Shown here piece by piece: positions 25,044 to 34,072 of a stretch of 64,000 nt of DNA. The notes below the pieces were generated by a model. The model saw only the letters and a list, made by a program, of their open reading frames with translations, had not been told where the DNA came from and did no database searches. Position 1 is the stretch's first letter. Every line of letters begins with the position of its first letter. Origin of the DNA: Paenibacillus oleatilyticus (lineage in GTDB: Bacteria > Bacillota > Bacilli > Paenibacillales > NBRC-103111); NCBI RefSeq assembly GCF_018998565.1, contig NZ_JAHNZO010000001.1:77774-141773 (forward strand), read 5' to 3'. The position numbers and the translations under genes were made by a program.

Positions 25044-26207
25044 TCAGCCGGTGGCGCCTTCGAACAGAATGCGCATCATCTGCGCCATCCGGTGGCGATA
25101 CGTGTGCTCCAGCATGGTGCGGCGCAGCGCATTAAGCGCGATAAACCGCCGCTCTTCTTCATGGTGCAGGTAATAGTCGATTTTGTGCATCAGCTCGCTT
25201 GGCGAAGCATAGGTAACGATCTCCTGTCCCGGCGTATAGAAACGGGTAATATCGCTGCGGGCATCGGTGAGCAGCAGCGTCCCGCAGCCCGCAATCTCGA
25301 ACGTGCGCGGATTCGGCGATACGGCTCCGATTCGCTGGCTGTTGAAGTTATAGCTCGGATCGTCCGTTGCCCGGTGCAGATTGATCACGATTTTCGTCCC
25401 GTTGTAATGCGCGGCCGTTTCCTCCGGTCCCATCCAATTGTTCAGGGCGATCTTCGGCCTGAGCTTATGAAACTGGCGCAGCCGCTCCCACCAAATGCCC
25501 GCGATGTACGTATTCCTCTTTGCCAGAAACGACGTCATCTGATCGAAAAAGGCAACCCGGTTCCAATACGCGGAGCCGATAAAGCTGATATCGTGCCGGA
25601 ATTGGCTCGTAACCGGCTTCGGCCGGAAGAACGCCGGGTTCGAGCCAAAAGGCAGGTAGTGAACCTGCCTGCAGCCGAGCTGGCGGTAAAACTCCACACA
25701 GGCAAGCTCCAGTGTAAATACAACGTCGTAATGCGTGACGAGAGGCGCCGTCAGATCGGTATAATACGGATCGTCCGTCAGCCAGATGGCCGTGCGGATT
25801 CCTTCGGCACGCAGCTCGTCAATCCGTTCGCCGGGAATAGTCAACCCTTCCAGCACGAGCACGATATCGGGACGCATCTTGACGGCCGCGGTCTTCAAAT
25901 CGTGGGTCGGCTGCAGGACAATCAGCTCGCGCACCAGCCCCTGCAGCGCCCCGATCACCGCTTCGTCAAGCGGGGAATACGGGACGCCTTTGCCCGAGGT
26001 CACATACATGACCCGGACGTCCCACCGGCCGACCGGATCGTTCGGCAGCAGCCGCATGACGGCATCGCACCGGCCGAAATGATAACCGCCGCTCATGCCG
26101 AGCCGGAATCCATTCTCCCAGCCGCGGCGCCAAGCCTTGCGGCGGCGGACCCGAGGCACCCGCTTTACCGCACGCTTTACGTTGATACGCGCTGTTTTTC
26201 TGGACAT
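25044..26207 (-). CDS. CgeB-family glycosyltransferase
   Basis: 387 residues. After a basic N-terminus (~30 residues) comes a DUF3880-like half (DVRVMYVTSGKG... RPDIVLVLEGL... AIWLTDDPYYTD) and a C-terminal GT-B half (DISFIGSAYWNR, KIVINLHRATDD, NPRTFEIAGCGTLLLTD). CgeB of B. subtilis is a sigma-K-dependent spore-surface maturation glycosyltransferase. AAAGGAGG precedes the ATG. Paralogue of the gene directly upstream (26240-27355). Sugar and acceptor unknown. Confidence 0.85.
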   Translation of the reverse strand: MSRKTARINVKRAVKRVPRVRRRKAWRRGWENGFRLGMSGGYHFGRCDAVMRLLPNDPVGRWDVRVMYVTSGKGVPYSPLDEAVIGALQGLVRELIVLQPTHDLKTAAVKMRPDIVLVLEGLTIPGERIDELRAEGIRTAIWLTDDPYYTDLTAPLVTHYDVVFTLELACVEFYRQLGCRQVHYLPFGSNPAFFRPKPVTSQFRHDISFIGSAYWNRVAFFDQMTSFLAKRNTYIAGIWWERLRQFHKLRPKIALNNWMGPEETAAHYNGTKIVINLHRATDDPSYNFNSQRIGAVSPNPRTFEIAGCGTLLLTDARSDITRFYTPGQEIVTYASPSELMHKIDYYLHHEEERRFIALNALRRTMLEHTYRHRMAQMMRILFEGATG

Positions 26208-26239
26208 GCTCCTGCCTCCTTTCTTGTCCTTGGCCGCCT

Positions 26240-27355
26240 TCAGTAACCGAGCAAGCCCAGCAGCTGGCCGATCCTCGTGACGAACGAATGCTCCTGCATC
26301 GTCCGCCGCAAGCCGTTCAACGCGATCGTCTGCCGCTCGGCATCATGCTTCAAATAATAATCCAGCTTATCGATCAGCTCTCCTGCGGACCGGTAGACGT
26401 CAAGCTCCACGCCGGGCGTATAATAGCGGGTCAGATCGTCGCGAATGTCGGTGAGCTGCATCGTTCCGCATGCGGCCATTTCATAGGTGCGCGGGTTGAT
26501 CGATTGGCCGGGGAGACCCCGGAGGTTACGGTTATCGCTTCCGTAATGCCGGCAGCCCCGGTGCAGATTAATGACGATCTTCGCTCCGTTGTAATAGCGT
26601 ACCGTCTCCTCGATCGGAATCCATCCGGCGCGGATGCTCGGCTTGAGCAGCCGGTAAAGCCGCATTCTTTCCCACAGTCCGCCGCCGATAATCACCCTCT
26701 TGCCCGATAAGTACTTGGCGATTTGATCGAACAGCTCGACGCGGTTCCAGAACGCCATACCGATAAAACAAATGTCGGCATGGTAACCGGAACCGACAGG
26801 AACAGGCCGGAACGTGTCGGTATCTACGGCCATCGGCAAATACAGAACGTGCGGGCAGCCGAGCGACAAATAGAACGGCACGCAGCTCTGCTCGTGCGTC
26901 GCCACAACATCGTAATGCGGGGCGATCGCTGCGGTATCGTCCGTAAAGTAAGGATCGTCGGCGAACCAGATCACCGTACGAATGCCAAGCTCGCGAATCC
27001 GGTCCACCTGCCGCAGATGGTCGGCGGGAAACACGTGAAGCCCGTTCAGCACAAGCAGCAGATCGGGCCGGTGCTGCTCCGCCAGCTTGAGCATGGCTTC
27101 CGGCGTCCCGACGACGGCTTCCCGAACCGTCCGCTGCAAGGCAGCGATGACGCCGTTATCGATGGCCGGGAAGCCTTGCGGGATAAAGAGCACTTTCAGG
27201 TCATGCCAGACCGGCGTGACCGGCGGGACTAACGTCCGGACGGCCTCGCACCTTCCGTACCGATACCCTTGTTCGTAGCCGAGAAGCCTTCCCGCCCGGC
27301 TCCCCTTCTGCCGCACGGCCGCTTTCCGGCGCGCGGGTTGTTGAGTCCGGCTCAT
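26240..27355 (-). CDS. CgeB-family glycosyltransferase
   Basis: 371 residues, same layout as 25044-26207: Lys/Arg-rich start, YEQGYRYGRCEAV, DLKVLFIPQGFP, TVIWFADDPYFTDD, then DICFIGMAFWNRVELFD, KIVINLHRGCRHYG and NPRTYEMAACGTMQLTD. ATG 27355 has GGGAGG eight bases upstream; the GTG at 27364 is too close to it. Both CgeB proteins follow the four rml genes, so they probably transfer rhamnose or extend rhamnose chains on the spore surface. Tandem duplication is likely. Confidence 0.85.
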   Translation of the reverse strand: MSRTQQPARRKAAVRQKGSRAGRLLGYEQGYRYGRCEAVRTLVPPVTPVWHDLKVLFIPQGFPAIDNGVIAALQRTVREAVVGTPEAMLKLAEQHRPDLLLVLNGLHVFPADHLRQVDRIRELGIRTVIWFADDPYFTDDTAAIAPHYDVVATHEQSCVPFYLSLGCPHVLYLPMAVDTDTFRPVPVGSGYHADICFIGMAFWNRVELFDQIAKYLSGKRVIIGGGLWERMRLYRLLKPSIRAGWIPIEETVRYYNGAKIVINLHRGCRHYGSDNRNLRGLPGQSINPRTYEMAACGTMQLTDIRDDLTRYYTPGVELDVYRSAGELIDKLDYYLKHDAERQTIALNGLRRTMQEHSFVTRIGQLLGLLGY

Positions 27356-27375
27356 TGCGGTCACCTCCCTATCGA

Positions 27376-27840
27376 TTAACGGAATCGGGTCGTCCAGTCG
27401 AAGCCGATCGCAGGATCGTCGTAGGCGATGCGGTATTCGTCAGGCTGCCCCGGATCGTAAGCCAGATTGGTAAAATAAACGATCGTCGCCGGCTTGACGC
27501 CGAGCACCCGGTAGCCGTGAGCGACGCCCCGCGGAATAAACAGCAGATACGGGTGGTCCTCCCCCATATAATGCACGGACGTTTGCCCATATGTCGGGGA
27601 GTCGGCCCTCATATCATGCAACACGACCTGCGCGTGCCCGCTCGGAAAAAACCAAATGTCGTCCTGCCGTTTATGATAATGAAACGCCTTGATAACGCCC
27701 GGGAACGACATGGAGAGCGACGCTTGACCGAACCGTCCGAACAAAGCGTCGTCCTCCCGCAAAATCTCCATGAAGAAGCCGCGGTCGTCGCTGTGCCTAA
27801 CCAGCGGCTTCGTCTGCACTCCTTCGATCGTCGATGTCAT
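27376..27840 (-). CDS. rmlC: dTDP-4-dehydrorhamnose 3,5-epimerase (RmlC), short form
   Basis: 154-residue cupin-fold epimerase, third step of dTDP-L-rhamnose synthesis. Motifs: HSDDRGFFMEILRED, IKAFHYHKRQDDIWFFPSGHAQVVLHDMR and FIPRGVAHGYRVLG with the catalytic His region. It is shorter than classical RmlC (~180), as in the sps operon of B. subtilis. It starts inside the 3' end of rmlD (44-base overlap) with GGGGGAAG upstream. Confidence 0.9.
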   Translation of the reverse strand: MTSTIEGVQTKPLVRHSDDRGFFMEILREDDALFGRFGQASLSMSFPGVIKAFHYHKRQDDIWFFPSGHAQVVLHDMRADSPTYGQTSVHYMGEDHPYLLFIPRGVAHGYRVLGVKPATIVYFTNLAYDPGQPDEYRIAYDDPAIGFDWTTRFR

Positions 27841-28690
27841 CGGTCTTCCCCCAATCGTTGCGCAAAAATGCCTCCAGCGCCGTTTTCCAATCTCTCATTC
27901 TCGGCAATCCGGCTTGGCGCAGCCCCCGGTCCGAGAAAGCCGAATGCGCCGGCCGGGGCGCGGGCAGCACATAATCGTCCGAGCGGGCGGGCCGGACCGC
28001 AATTCCGGTATGCCCGGCCAGCTCCAGGATCGTCTTGGCCAGCGTCCATCGGGAGCAATACCCCCGGTTCGCCACATGATAGATGCCATAACGGTCCGTT
28101 TCCAGCAGCCGGCCGATGCATTCGGCCAAATCGTACGTGTAGGTCGGCGAACCGAACTGATCGTCGACGACGGTCAGCTCCTGCTGCCGTTCCGCAAGCG
28201 CCAGCACCTTCGTGACAAAGTTGTTGCCATTCTTACCGTACAGCCACGATGTCCGGACGATAAAATGGTGCGGGCATACGGCCTGCACGAACTGCTCGCC
28301 GAGCAGCTTCGATTTGCCGTATACGCCCAGCGGATTCGTACGGTCCTGCTCGTCGTACGGCTCACCTTTGGTACCGTCGAATACGTAATCAGTGCTGACA
28401 TACACCATCCTGGCGCCAATCGTTTCCGCGGAGATGGCGACGTGGCCTGCACCGATCGTATTAATCCGGTACGTCTCTTCCAGCTCCGCCTCGGCTTGAT
28501 CTACCTTCGTATAGGCCGCCGCATGCACAATGACCTCGGGCTTCACCTCCGCAATGAGCCCGTATACCGTCTTTTCGTCGGCGATGTCCAGTTGCTGCCG
28601 GGTGAAGGCCGCACAGTCGTGCCGCCGCCCGAGCACCCGGACGAGATCCCGGCCCAGCTGCCCTCCGGCGCCGGTAATAAGCACCTTCAT
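27797..28690 (-). CDS. rmlD: dTDP-4-dehydrorhamnose reductase (RmlD)
   Basis: 297 residues, last step to dTDP-L-rhamnose. It has MKVLITGAGGQLGRDL (NADPH loop), AAAYTKVDQAE, VYVSTDYVFDG and YGKSKLLGE with the Tyr-x-x-x-Lys pair, then VDDQFGSPTYT. The ATG overlaps the rmlB stop by four bases. The C-terminal ~20 residues (KTDDIDDRRSADEAAG) are an acidic tail that also encodes the start of rmlC in another frame. Confidence 0.93.
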   Translation of the reverse strand: MKVLITGAGGQLGRDLVRVLGRRHDCAAFTRQQLDIADEKTVYGLIAEVKPEVIVHAAAYTKVDQAEAELEETYRINTIGAGHVAISAETIGARMVYVSTDYVFDGTKGEPYDEQDRTNPLGVYGKSKLLGEQFVQAVCPHHFIVRTSWLYGKNGNNFVTKVLALAERQQELTVVDDQFGSPTYTYDLAECIGRLLETDRYGIYHVANRGYCSRWTLAKTILELAGHTGIAVRPARSDDYVLPAPRPAHSAFSDRGLRQAGLPRMRDWKTALEAFLRNDWGKTDDIDDRRSADEAAG

Positions 28691-29673
28691 ACGCTACCAC
28701 CTCTCTTGGCCGTTTCGCGCCACCAAGCTTCATTGGCAGCGTACCAAGCAACCGTGCGCTTCAATCCTTCCTCAAGGGGAACCTGCGGCTGCCAACCAAG
28801 CCGGCTTGCGATCTTGGCCGGATCGATCGCATAGCGCCGGTCATGACCAAGACGGTCCGGGACGAACCGGATCAGCGACTCCGGCTTCCCGAGCTCGGCA
28901 AGAATCGTTCTGACGATGTCTAGATTCGTCCGTTCGTTGCAGCCCCCAATATTGTACACTTCCCCGGGAATCCCCCGATGCAAGACCCGGTCGATGGCCG
29001 CACAGTGGTCCTCGACATACAGCCAGTCGCGAACGTGAAGACCGTCGCCGTACACCGGAACGGGTTCGTTGCGCATCGCCCGCGTAATAATCGTCGGTAT
29101 GAGTTTTTCCGGGTATTGATAGGGCCCGTAATTGTTGGAGCAGCGAGTGATGATAACGGGAAAGCCGTACGTCTCGAAATAAGCGCGGGCAAGCAGATCG
29201 GAGCCAGCCTTGCTCGCGGCGTAAGGACTATTCGGCGCAAGCGGCGTCGTTTCGGTGAACACACCCTCTTCACCGAGCGCTCCATACACCTCGTCAGTGG
29301 AAATATGAACGAACCGCGGCACCCCTGCGCGTCTGGCCTCTTCGAGCAGACACCCCGTTCCCAGCACATTGGTGCGCACGAACGCCTGCGGATCGGCAAT
29401 GCTGCGGTCGACATGCGATTCGGCCGCAAAATGGACGACCGTATCGACGCCCTCCTCGTCCAGTACGCGTCTCACGGCGTCCACATCCGCGATGTCCCCT
29501 TGCACAAACCGGTAATTCGGCAAACCGGCAGCATCGGCCATATTGGCCGGTTGGCCCGCATAGGTCAACAAGTCGTAATTGACGATGCGGTCCTTCGGGT
29601 GGCGCTGAAGCCAGTAGCGGACAAAGTTGCTGCCGATGAAGCCCATCCCGCCTGTAACGAACAGCGTCCTCAT
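28687..29673 (-). CDS. rmlB: dTDP-glucose 4,6-dehydratase (RmlB)
   Basis: 328-residue SDR enzyme: FVTGGMGFIGSNFVRYW, HFAAESHVDRSI, HISTDEVYG, YAASKAGSDLLARAYFETYG (catalytic Tyr-x-x-x-Lys) and RCSNNYGPYQ. Converts dTDP-glucose to dTDP-4-keto-6-deoxyglucose. Start overlaps the rmlA stop (ATGA at 29670-29673). A 19-codon stub of a second copy lies at 1636-1692. Confidence 0.94.
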   Translation of the reverse strand: MRTLFVTGGMGFIGSNFVRYWLQRHPKDRIVNYDLLTYAGQPANMADAAGLPNYRFVQGDIADVDAVRRVLDEEGVDTVVHFAAESHVDRSIADPQAFVRTNVLGTGCLLEEARRAGVPRFVHISTDEVYGALGEEGVFTETTPLAPNSPYAASKAGSDLLARAYFETYGFPVIITRCSNNYGPYQYPEKLIPTIITRAMRNEPVPVYGDGLHVRDWLYVEDHCAAIDRVLHRGIPGEVYNIGGCNERTNLDIVRTILAELGKPESLIRFVPDRLGHDRRYAIDPAKIASRLGWQPQVPLEEGLKRTVAWYAANEAWWRETAKRGGSV

Positions 29674-30392
29674 GGTTGCTCACCCCCCATCAGGCGAACG
29701 CCCGCTTCCATCAGGGAGCGGTGCGTCCCCGCATCGGTCCACCAGCCGCTCAGCATGCTGTAGCTGAGCTTTCCGGCCGCCGCGTAAGCATTATTCACAT
29801 CCGTAATTTCCAGCTCGCCGCGCATCGAAGGCTTCAGCGAACGAATGACATCGAAGACGTTCGAATCATATAAATAAATCCCGGTAACGGCGTAATGGGA
29901 AGGCGAGTTGTCGGGCTTTTCCACGATCCGGACAATGCGCCCGTCCGCCAGCTCCGCCACTCCGTAACGCTCCGGGTCCGGCACCTTTTTCAAAAACACG
30001 TGAGCTCCTCCCTTCTGGCGCTGAAACTCGTCCGCCGCCTGCTTTAACGAATCCTCGAACAGATTGTCGCCAAGCAGCACGAGCAGCTTCTCCCCGGGAC
30101 GGACGAACGATTCGGAGATGCCGAGCGCATGCGCGATACCGCCCGCCTCGTCTTGAATTCCGTAGCTCACCTGCACCCCCCAAGGTTTTCCGCTGCCGAT
30201 ATACTCGGTATATAGTCCGGCGGATTGTTTGCCGGTGACCAGCATCAATTGCGTGATGCCCGCTTCCGCCATTTTGCAGATGGCATAGTGGATCATCGGA
30301 TAGGTGCCCACCGGGAGCAAATGCTTGTTGATGATATTCGTCATCGGACGCAGCCGGGTACCGGTGCCGCCTGCGAGTATTATGCCTTTCAT
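29670..30392 (-). CDS. rmlA: glucose-1-phosphate thymidylyltransferase (RmlA), short form
   Basis: 240 residues: MKGIILAGGTGTRLRPMT (nucleotide-binding loop), VLLGDNLFEDSL (metal-binding Asp), VEKPDNSP and GWWTDAGTHRSL. First step of dTDP-L-rhamnose synthesis and first gene of a ~12.5-kb leftward operon. ATG 30392 has AAAGGAG upstream; the in-frame start 12 codons earlier has none. The ~240-residue form resembles SpsI of the B. subtilis spore operon rather than the ~290-residue vegetative RmlA. Confidence 0.93.
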   Translation of the reverse strand: MKGIILAGGTGTRLRPMTNIINKHLLPVGTYPMIHYAICKMAEAGITQLMLVTGKQSAGLYTEYIGSGKPWGVQVSYGIQDEAGGIAHALGISESFVRPGEKLLVLLGDNLFEDSLKQAADEFQRQKGGAHVFLKKVPDPERYGVAELADGRIVRIVEKPDNSPSHYAVTGIYLYDSNVFDVIRSLKPSMRGELEITDVNNAYAAAGKLSYSMLSGWWTDAGTHRSLMEAGVRLMGGEQP

Positions 30393-30456
30393 CGCGTTTC
30401 TCCTTTCTTTCGTATCATGAGTGCGCACGATTTGTACGGATGAATGCCATGCTCAT

Positions 30457-30488
30457 ATGATATGCACCCTTATGGATGGTCTGGTGGA
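30457..30488 (-). promoter_or_regulatory. possible sigma-K promoter of the glycosylation operon
   Basis: Leftward, CATATCAT (30457-30464) fits the sigma-K -10 CATAnnnT, ~65 bases before rmlA. CACC/ACCA is 17-18 bases upstream as a possible -35. The match is short and not decisive. Confidence 0.35.
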
Positions 30489-30548
30489 CGAATACCATGC
30501 GGGGCGAAAAATTGGCTCTTGTACCGAAAAATAGGGAAGCGGGAAAAA

Positions 30549-30575
30549 GCCTGCTTCCGTTAATAGAAGCAGGCC
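30549..30575. terminator. left copy of duplicated hairpin (element copy 2); terminator of the MORN gene
   Basis: A 27-bp segment holding a 9-bp stem (GCCTGCTTC/GAAGCAGGC). It is followed leftward by TTTTTCCC, so this copy keeps the U-tract. It is identical to 30791-30817. Confidence 0.85.
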
Positions 30576-30580
30576 CAAAG

Positions 30581-30784
30581 TGTTGAGAAAGTGGTCAAAC
30601 GGGAGTATAGAGGTAACGAAGGGGTGGGGTATCCACTTCCGACCACTCTTGTCATCGGGAAATTTGATTGGAAGCCGCTTATTAGCGGACATTTCCCGAA
30701 GACAAAGGCGGCCGCTATCGCTTCTCCAGTGGATACCCCACCTCCGTATGTTTCTCTATTTTTGCTTAGACCACTTTCTCAACA
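30581..30784. mobile_element. 204-bp palindromic MITE-like element, copy 2
   Basis: Same length and orientation as copy 1 at 14456-14659, with four base differences. It has inverted ends TGTTGAGAAAGTGGTC and no coding capacity. It splits the terminator of the MORN-repeat gene, with a perfect 27-bp copy of the hairpin on each side. Confidence 0.87.
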
Positions 30785-30790
30785 AGCTCA

Positions 30791-30817
30791 GCCTGCTTCC
30801 GTTAATAGAAGCAGGCC
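30791..30817. repeat. right copy of duplicated hairpin (element copy 2)
   Basis: Identical to 30549-30575. This copy lies next to the gene and lacks the U-tract, which is now on the far side of the element. Confidence 0.85.
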
Positions 30818-30833
30818 TCCTGTATAGCCCGGT

Positions 30834-33800
30834 TTATTCGTCATGCCAATCCTTGCGGTACCCGTTCTTGAACTCGCCCTCGTACTCCGGCTTGCCGTCC
30901 GTGTCGAACAGCTTGCCCCGTCCATGCGCCTTTCCTTCCGCAAGCTCGCCTTCGTACGTCGTGCCGTCGGCGTAGTACAGCTTGCCGGTACCGGTACGCG
31001 CCGTATTGATGCCGGACAGAGGCTGCCCTTTGGCATCCGCGAAGCTGCCGATCTCGCCGAATTCGGAGTAATCGAAGGCCCCCGTGTAGACGGTACCGTC
31101 GGCATAGTACAGCTTGCCCTGGCCTTGGAATTCGCTATCTTCGAAATCCCCGTCGTAGAGCAGGCGGCCTTCTTCCGTGTAGACCTTCCCGCGGCCCGAC
31201 CACGTGCCGTAATCGAATTCCCCTTCGTACTGCAGCTTGCCGTTTTCGTAGAACGATTTGCCCTGCCCTTTGGCATAGCCGTCCGCGTATGCGCCCTCGT
31301 GCCATACATGCCCGTCCAGATCGAAGCTTTGACCGAAGCCGTTTCGTTTGCCGGTCCGGTACTCGCCCCGGTGGTTCAGCGTGCCGTCTCTGTTATACGT
31401 TTCGCCCTTGCCCTGAGGGACGCCGCCTTGAAACTCGCCTTTATAGATCGTACCGTCCGCGAAGCGGTATACGCCCGTGCCCTGGTCCGCTCCGTTGGCA
31501 ATCGCCTTCCCGGACGAATCGGCGAAGGCGCCGTGCTCTCCGTATTTTCCTTGGGTGAACTCTCCGGTGTACGTATCTCCGTTAAAGAACGTCAGTTTGC
31601 CTTCGCCGTGATAAAGCCGTCCGCGAAAGCCGCCTTCATAGACCGCTTTGTCCTTCCGGTACTCCGTGCCTTGACCGTTTCTCGTTCCTTCCTGGAATTC
31701 GCCGGAGTAAAGAAGGTGCCCCTGCCAATCGTATTCCTTGCCCTGGCCGCTGTATTCTCCGGCCTTGTAGCCGCCCTCGTAACGAAGCTTGCCTTCCGTG
31801 TTGTATTCCTTGCCGCTGCCGCTGCGCTCTCCGTCCGCATAGCGTCCTTCGAACTCCAGCTTGCCTTCCTCGTTGTATTCTTTGATCTCGCCGTTCATCA
31901 CGCCGCCAAGGAACGATCCTTCGACTCGTCCGGCTCCCATAATATGGTATACCCCTTGTCTGTTTGGCTCTCCGGCAGCCGTCTCCCCTTCGTACCAATC
32001 GCCGTTGGCGTAGAATCGAAAGCCCCTGCCGTCCTTCGCCGGGTCTATCGTCCTTCCTTGCGCATCGAGGAACGTCCCCTTGCCGAACTCCTGGTCCGCA
32101 AACGTCCCCTTGTAGACCGCTCCGTTTGAAAAATACATCGTCCCTTCATGAATACGATTGTCCTTAAACGTTCCTTCGAACAGCAGCTTGTCGGAGACAA
32201 AGTATTTGCCTTCGACCAATGTCTGGTTGTCGACTTTGCCCTCGAACCGTTCGCCGTTCCTGTAATAGACGATACCGTGGCCTTTTTTGACATTATGCTC
32301 GATTTCGCCGACATACTTTTCCCCCGTCGCAAAATAGACGGTTCCCTTGCCGTGCATGTCGTTATCCTTGAAGCCGCCTTCATAGACCAAACGGCCCTCC
32401 AGGAACAGCTTGCCGTTGCCGTTCAGCTTGCCTTGAACAAATTCGCCTTCCGCCCGGCTTCCGTCCGAATCATACTTCTTGCCTTGACCGTTCGGCAGAT
32501 CATCCCGAAACTCCCCTTCCAGCATTAAACGGCCGACCGGATCGTATTGCTTGCCCTTACCGTGCTTGCGGCCGTCCTTCCATTCGCCTTCATAGTCGAT
32601 TTCGCCGCTGCTTGCGTATCGAGTGCCTTGTCCGTTATACTTGCCGTCCTTCAGTTCGCCGCTGTAGATCAACCGCCCCTTCTCGTCGTACCGTTTACCG
32701 GTGCCGTTCGTGACGTTGCTCACGATATAAACGGCTTGCCTGTCCTGATTCCAGACGACAAGCTTGTCCGCAGCTTCCCCTACCAAACGCAGAGGCACCA
32801 ACGTCGTCCCGTTGCGAAGCTCCGGCGCGGCCGGCAGCTTGACGGACTGCCCGTTCACGCGGGCTTCATCCTGCCCGATCGTCAGCACAAGCTCCAGCCC
32901 CGGCTTCGTCCCGGTCACCTGGCGCTGCTCCTCGTTCCACGCCACCTGTAACCCGAGCTTCCCGAACACGTCGCGAAACGGCACAAGCACGGAGCCGTTC
33001 CGGTTGAGCGGCGGCTCTTCGAAGGCGATGCGCTCGTCGTCGACAAATACGTTGATGCTGCGCTCATAGCCTGGGAACAAAGTCGGGTCAAACTCGACAG
33101 TGACTCCGCGATCCTGCAGCGTCCGCACCGTATCCGCTGCGCTCGCCTCCAGCGGGTTGCCGCCGAGCCACACCTCGCTCAGCTTGCTCAAGTCCGCCAG
33201 CGCACGGATGTCCGTGATCTTGTTGTCCCGAAGGTCGAGCGACCTCAGCTCCTTCATAGCGTCAATGCCCGAGAGGTCGGCAAGCTGCGTATTCCGCAGC
33301 TTCAATTGCTGGACTCCCGCAAGCTTCGCAATCTCGCCCAGCTTGCCGAGCGGATTGCCGGACAAATCCAAGTAGAGCAGTCCCGTCAGCGAGCCGATGC
33401 CGTCCACGGCTTGGATACCCGTGCCGCTTGCCGCCAGGCTCTCCAGCCGCGTCAGCTTCCAAAGCGGCTCCGGGTCCTGCAGCGGATTGCCGCTCAGGAA
33501 CAAGTGCCTCAGCTTCGGCAAATCAAGCGGGCGCACGTCGGCGATCCGGTTATCCGACAGGTCCAAATAAGTAAGCTGCTTGAGTCCGCTGATCGGGTAA
33601 ATGTCGCTGATTTGGTTGCCGCTCACATCGAGCCGCGTCATCCGGGCAGCGTACTGCAGCCCGACGAGTTGTTCGATCGGGCGCATTTTCTTGCCGTCCG
33701 AGGCCATGAGACGGGAGAGGCTTTGCAGGTCCTCCGGCGTCAGGTCGCCGTCCGGTTTCTTCAGCTGACCGCGGATCACCTTTTCCAGATTCGCGTCGGG

Positions 33801-33917
33801 CACCAGGGCGGCCGCCGCGCTCCATACGCGCTCCGTCGGCAGCGGCATGACGAGCGGCGCCGCCATGACCCATACGGAGAGAAGCGTGATGGCATACATA
33901 CGATTTTTACGGAACAT
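30834..33917 (-). CDS. secreted LRR / stalk-domain / MORN-repeat protein
   Basis: 1027 residues. Order: signal peptide (~1-34); leucine-rich repeats of the internalin type (~90-270, LTYLDLSDNRIADVRPL...); a copper-amine-oxidase-N 'stalk' domain (~290-400, INVFVDDERIAFEEPP...VPLRLVGEAADKLVVWNQ); then roughly two dozen MORN repeats (YEGEFxxGxxxGxGK) to the end. MORN repeats are usually intracellular membrane or scaffold modules, so a secreted tandem array is uncommon. Possibly a wall- or spore-associated adhesin or scaffold. Start after AGGGGAATTCGC; a second ATG six codons in is possible. Confidence 0.85.
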   Translation of the reverse strand: MFRKNRMYAITLLSVWVMAAPLVMPLPTERVWSAAAALVPDANLEKVIRGQLKKPDGDLTPEDLQSLSRLMASDGKKMRPIEQLVGLQYAARMTRLDVSGNQISDIYPISGLKQLTYLDLSDNRIADVRPLDLPKLRHLFLSGNPLQDPEPLWKLTRLESLAASGTGIQAVDGIGSLTGLLYLDLSGNPLGKLGEIAKLAGVQQLKLRNTQLADLSGIDAMKELRSLDLRDNKITDIRALADLSKLSEVWLGGNPLEASAADTVRTLQDRGVTVEFDPTLFPGYERSINVFVDDERIAFEEPPLNRNGSVLVPFRDVFGKLGLQVAWNEEQRQVTGTKPGLELVLTIGQDEARVNGQSVKLPAAPELRNGTTLVPLRLVGEAADKLVVWNQDRQAVYIVSNVTNGTGKRYDEKGRLIYSGELKDGKYNGQGTRYASSGEIDYEGEWKDGRKHGKGKQYDPVGRLMLEGEFRDDLPNGQGKKYDSDGSRAEGEFVQGKLNGNGKLFLEGRLVYEGGFKDNDMHGKGTVYFATGEKYVGEIEHNVKKGHGIVYYRNGERFEGKVDNQTLVEGKYFVSDKLLFEGTFKDNRIHEGTMYFSNGAVYKGTFADQEFGKGTFLDAQGRTIDPAKDGRGFRFYANGDWYEGETAAGEPNRQGVYHIMGAGRVEGSFLGGVMNGEIKEYNEEGKLEFEGRYADGERSGSGKEYNTEGKLRYEGGYKAGEYSGQGKEYDWQGHLLYSGEFQEGTRNGQGTEYRKDKAVYEGGFRGRLYHGEGKLTFFNGDTYTGEFTQGKYGEHGAFADSSGKAIANGADQGTGVYRFADGTIYKGEFQGGVPQGKGETYNRDGTLNHRGEYRTGKRNGFGQSFDLDGHVWHEGAYADGYAKGQGKSFYENGKLQYEGEFDYGTWSGRGKVYTEEGRLLYDGDFEDSEFQGQGKLYYADGTVYTGAFDYSEFGEIGSFADAKGQPLSGINTARTGTGKLYYADGTTYEGELAEGKAHGRGKLFDTDGKPEYEGEFKNGYRKDWHDE

Positions 33918-34021
33918 GCGAGCGAATTCCCCTATTCGTTAAAATATGTACAAAGGGTTGATCGATTAGTACTTTCGACATAATTCTACAGGATCAAGGA
34001 AATTCCTGCCTGTCCAAAACG

Positions 34022-34030
34022 TGATATAAT
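34022..34030 (+). promoter_or_regulatory. extended -10 promoter for the two-component operon
   Basis: TGATATAAT, i.e. TGnTATAAT, lies 42 bases before the response-regulator start. No good -35 is seen. Confidence 0.5.
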
Positions 34031-34072
34031 TTCAACGAGTTCATACCGCTTGCGAAAGAAAGGATATCCGAG

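Noticed and set aside
25092..26246. 384-codon plus-strand frame opposite a cgeB-like gene
   Set aside because: The minus-strand frame carries clear CgeB motifs; the plus-strand product has none.
30843..32129. 428-codon plus-strand frame opposite the MORN gene
   Set aside because: Antisense shadow of a repetitive GC-rich gene; no ribosome site and no family pattern.
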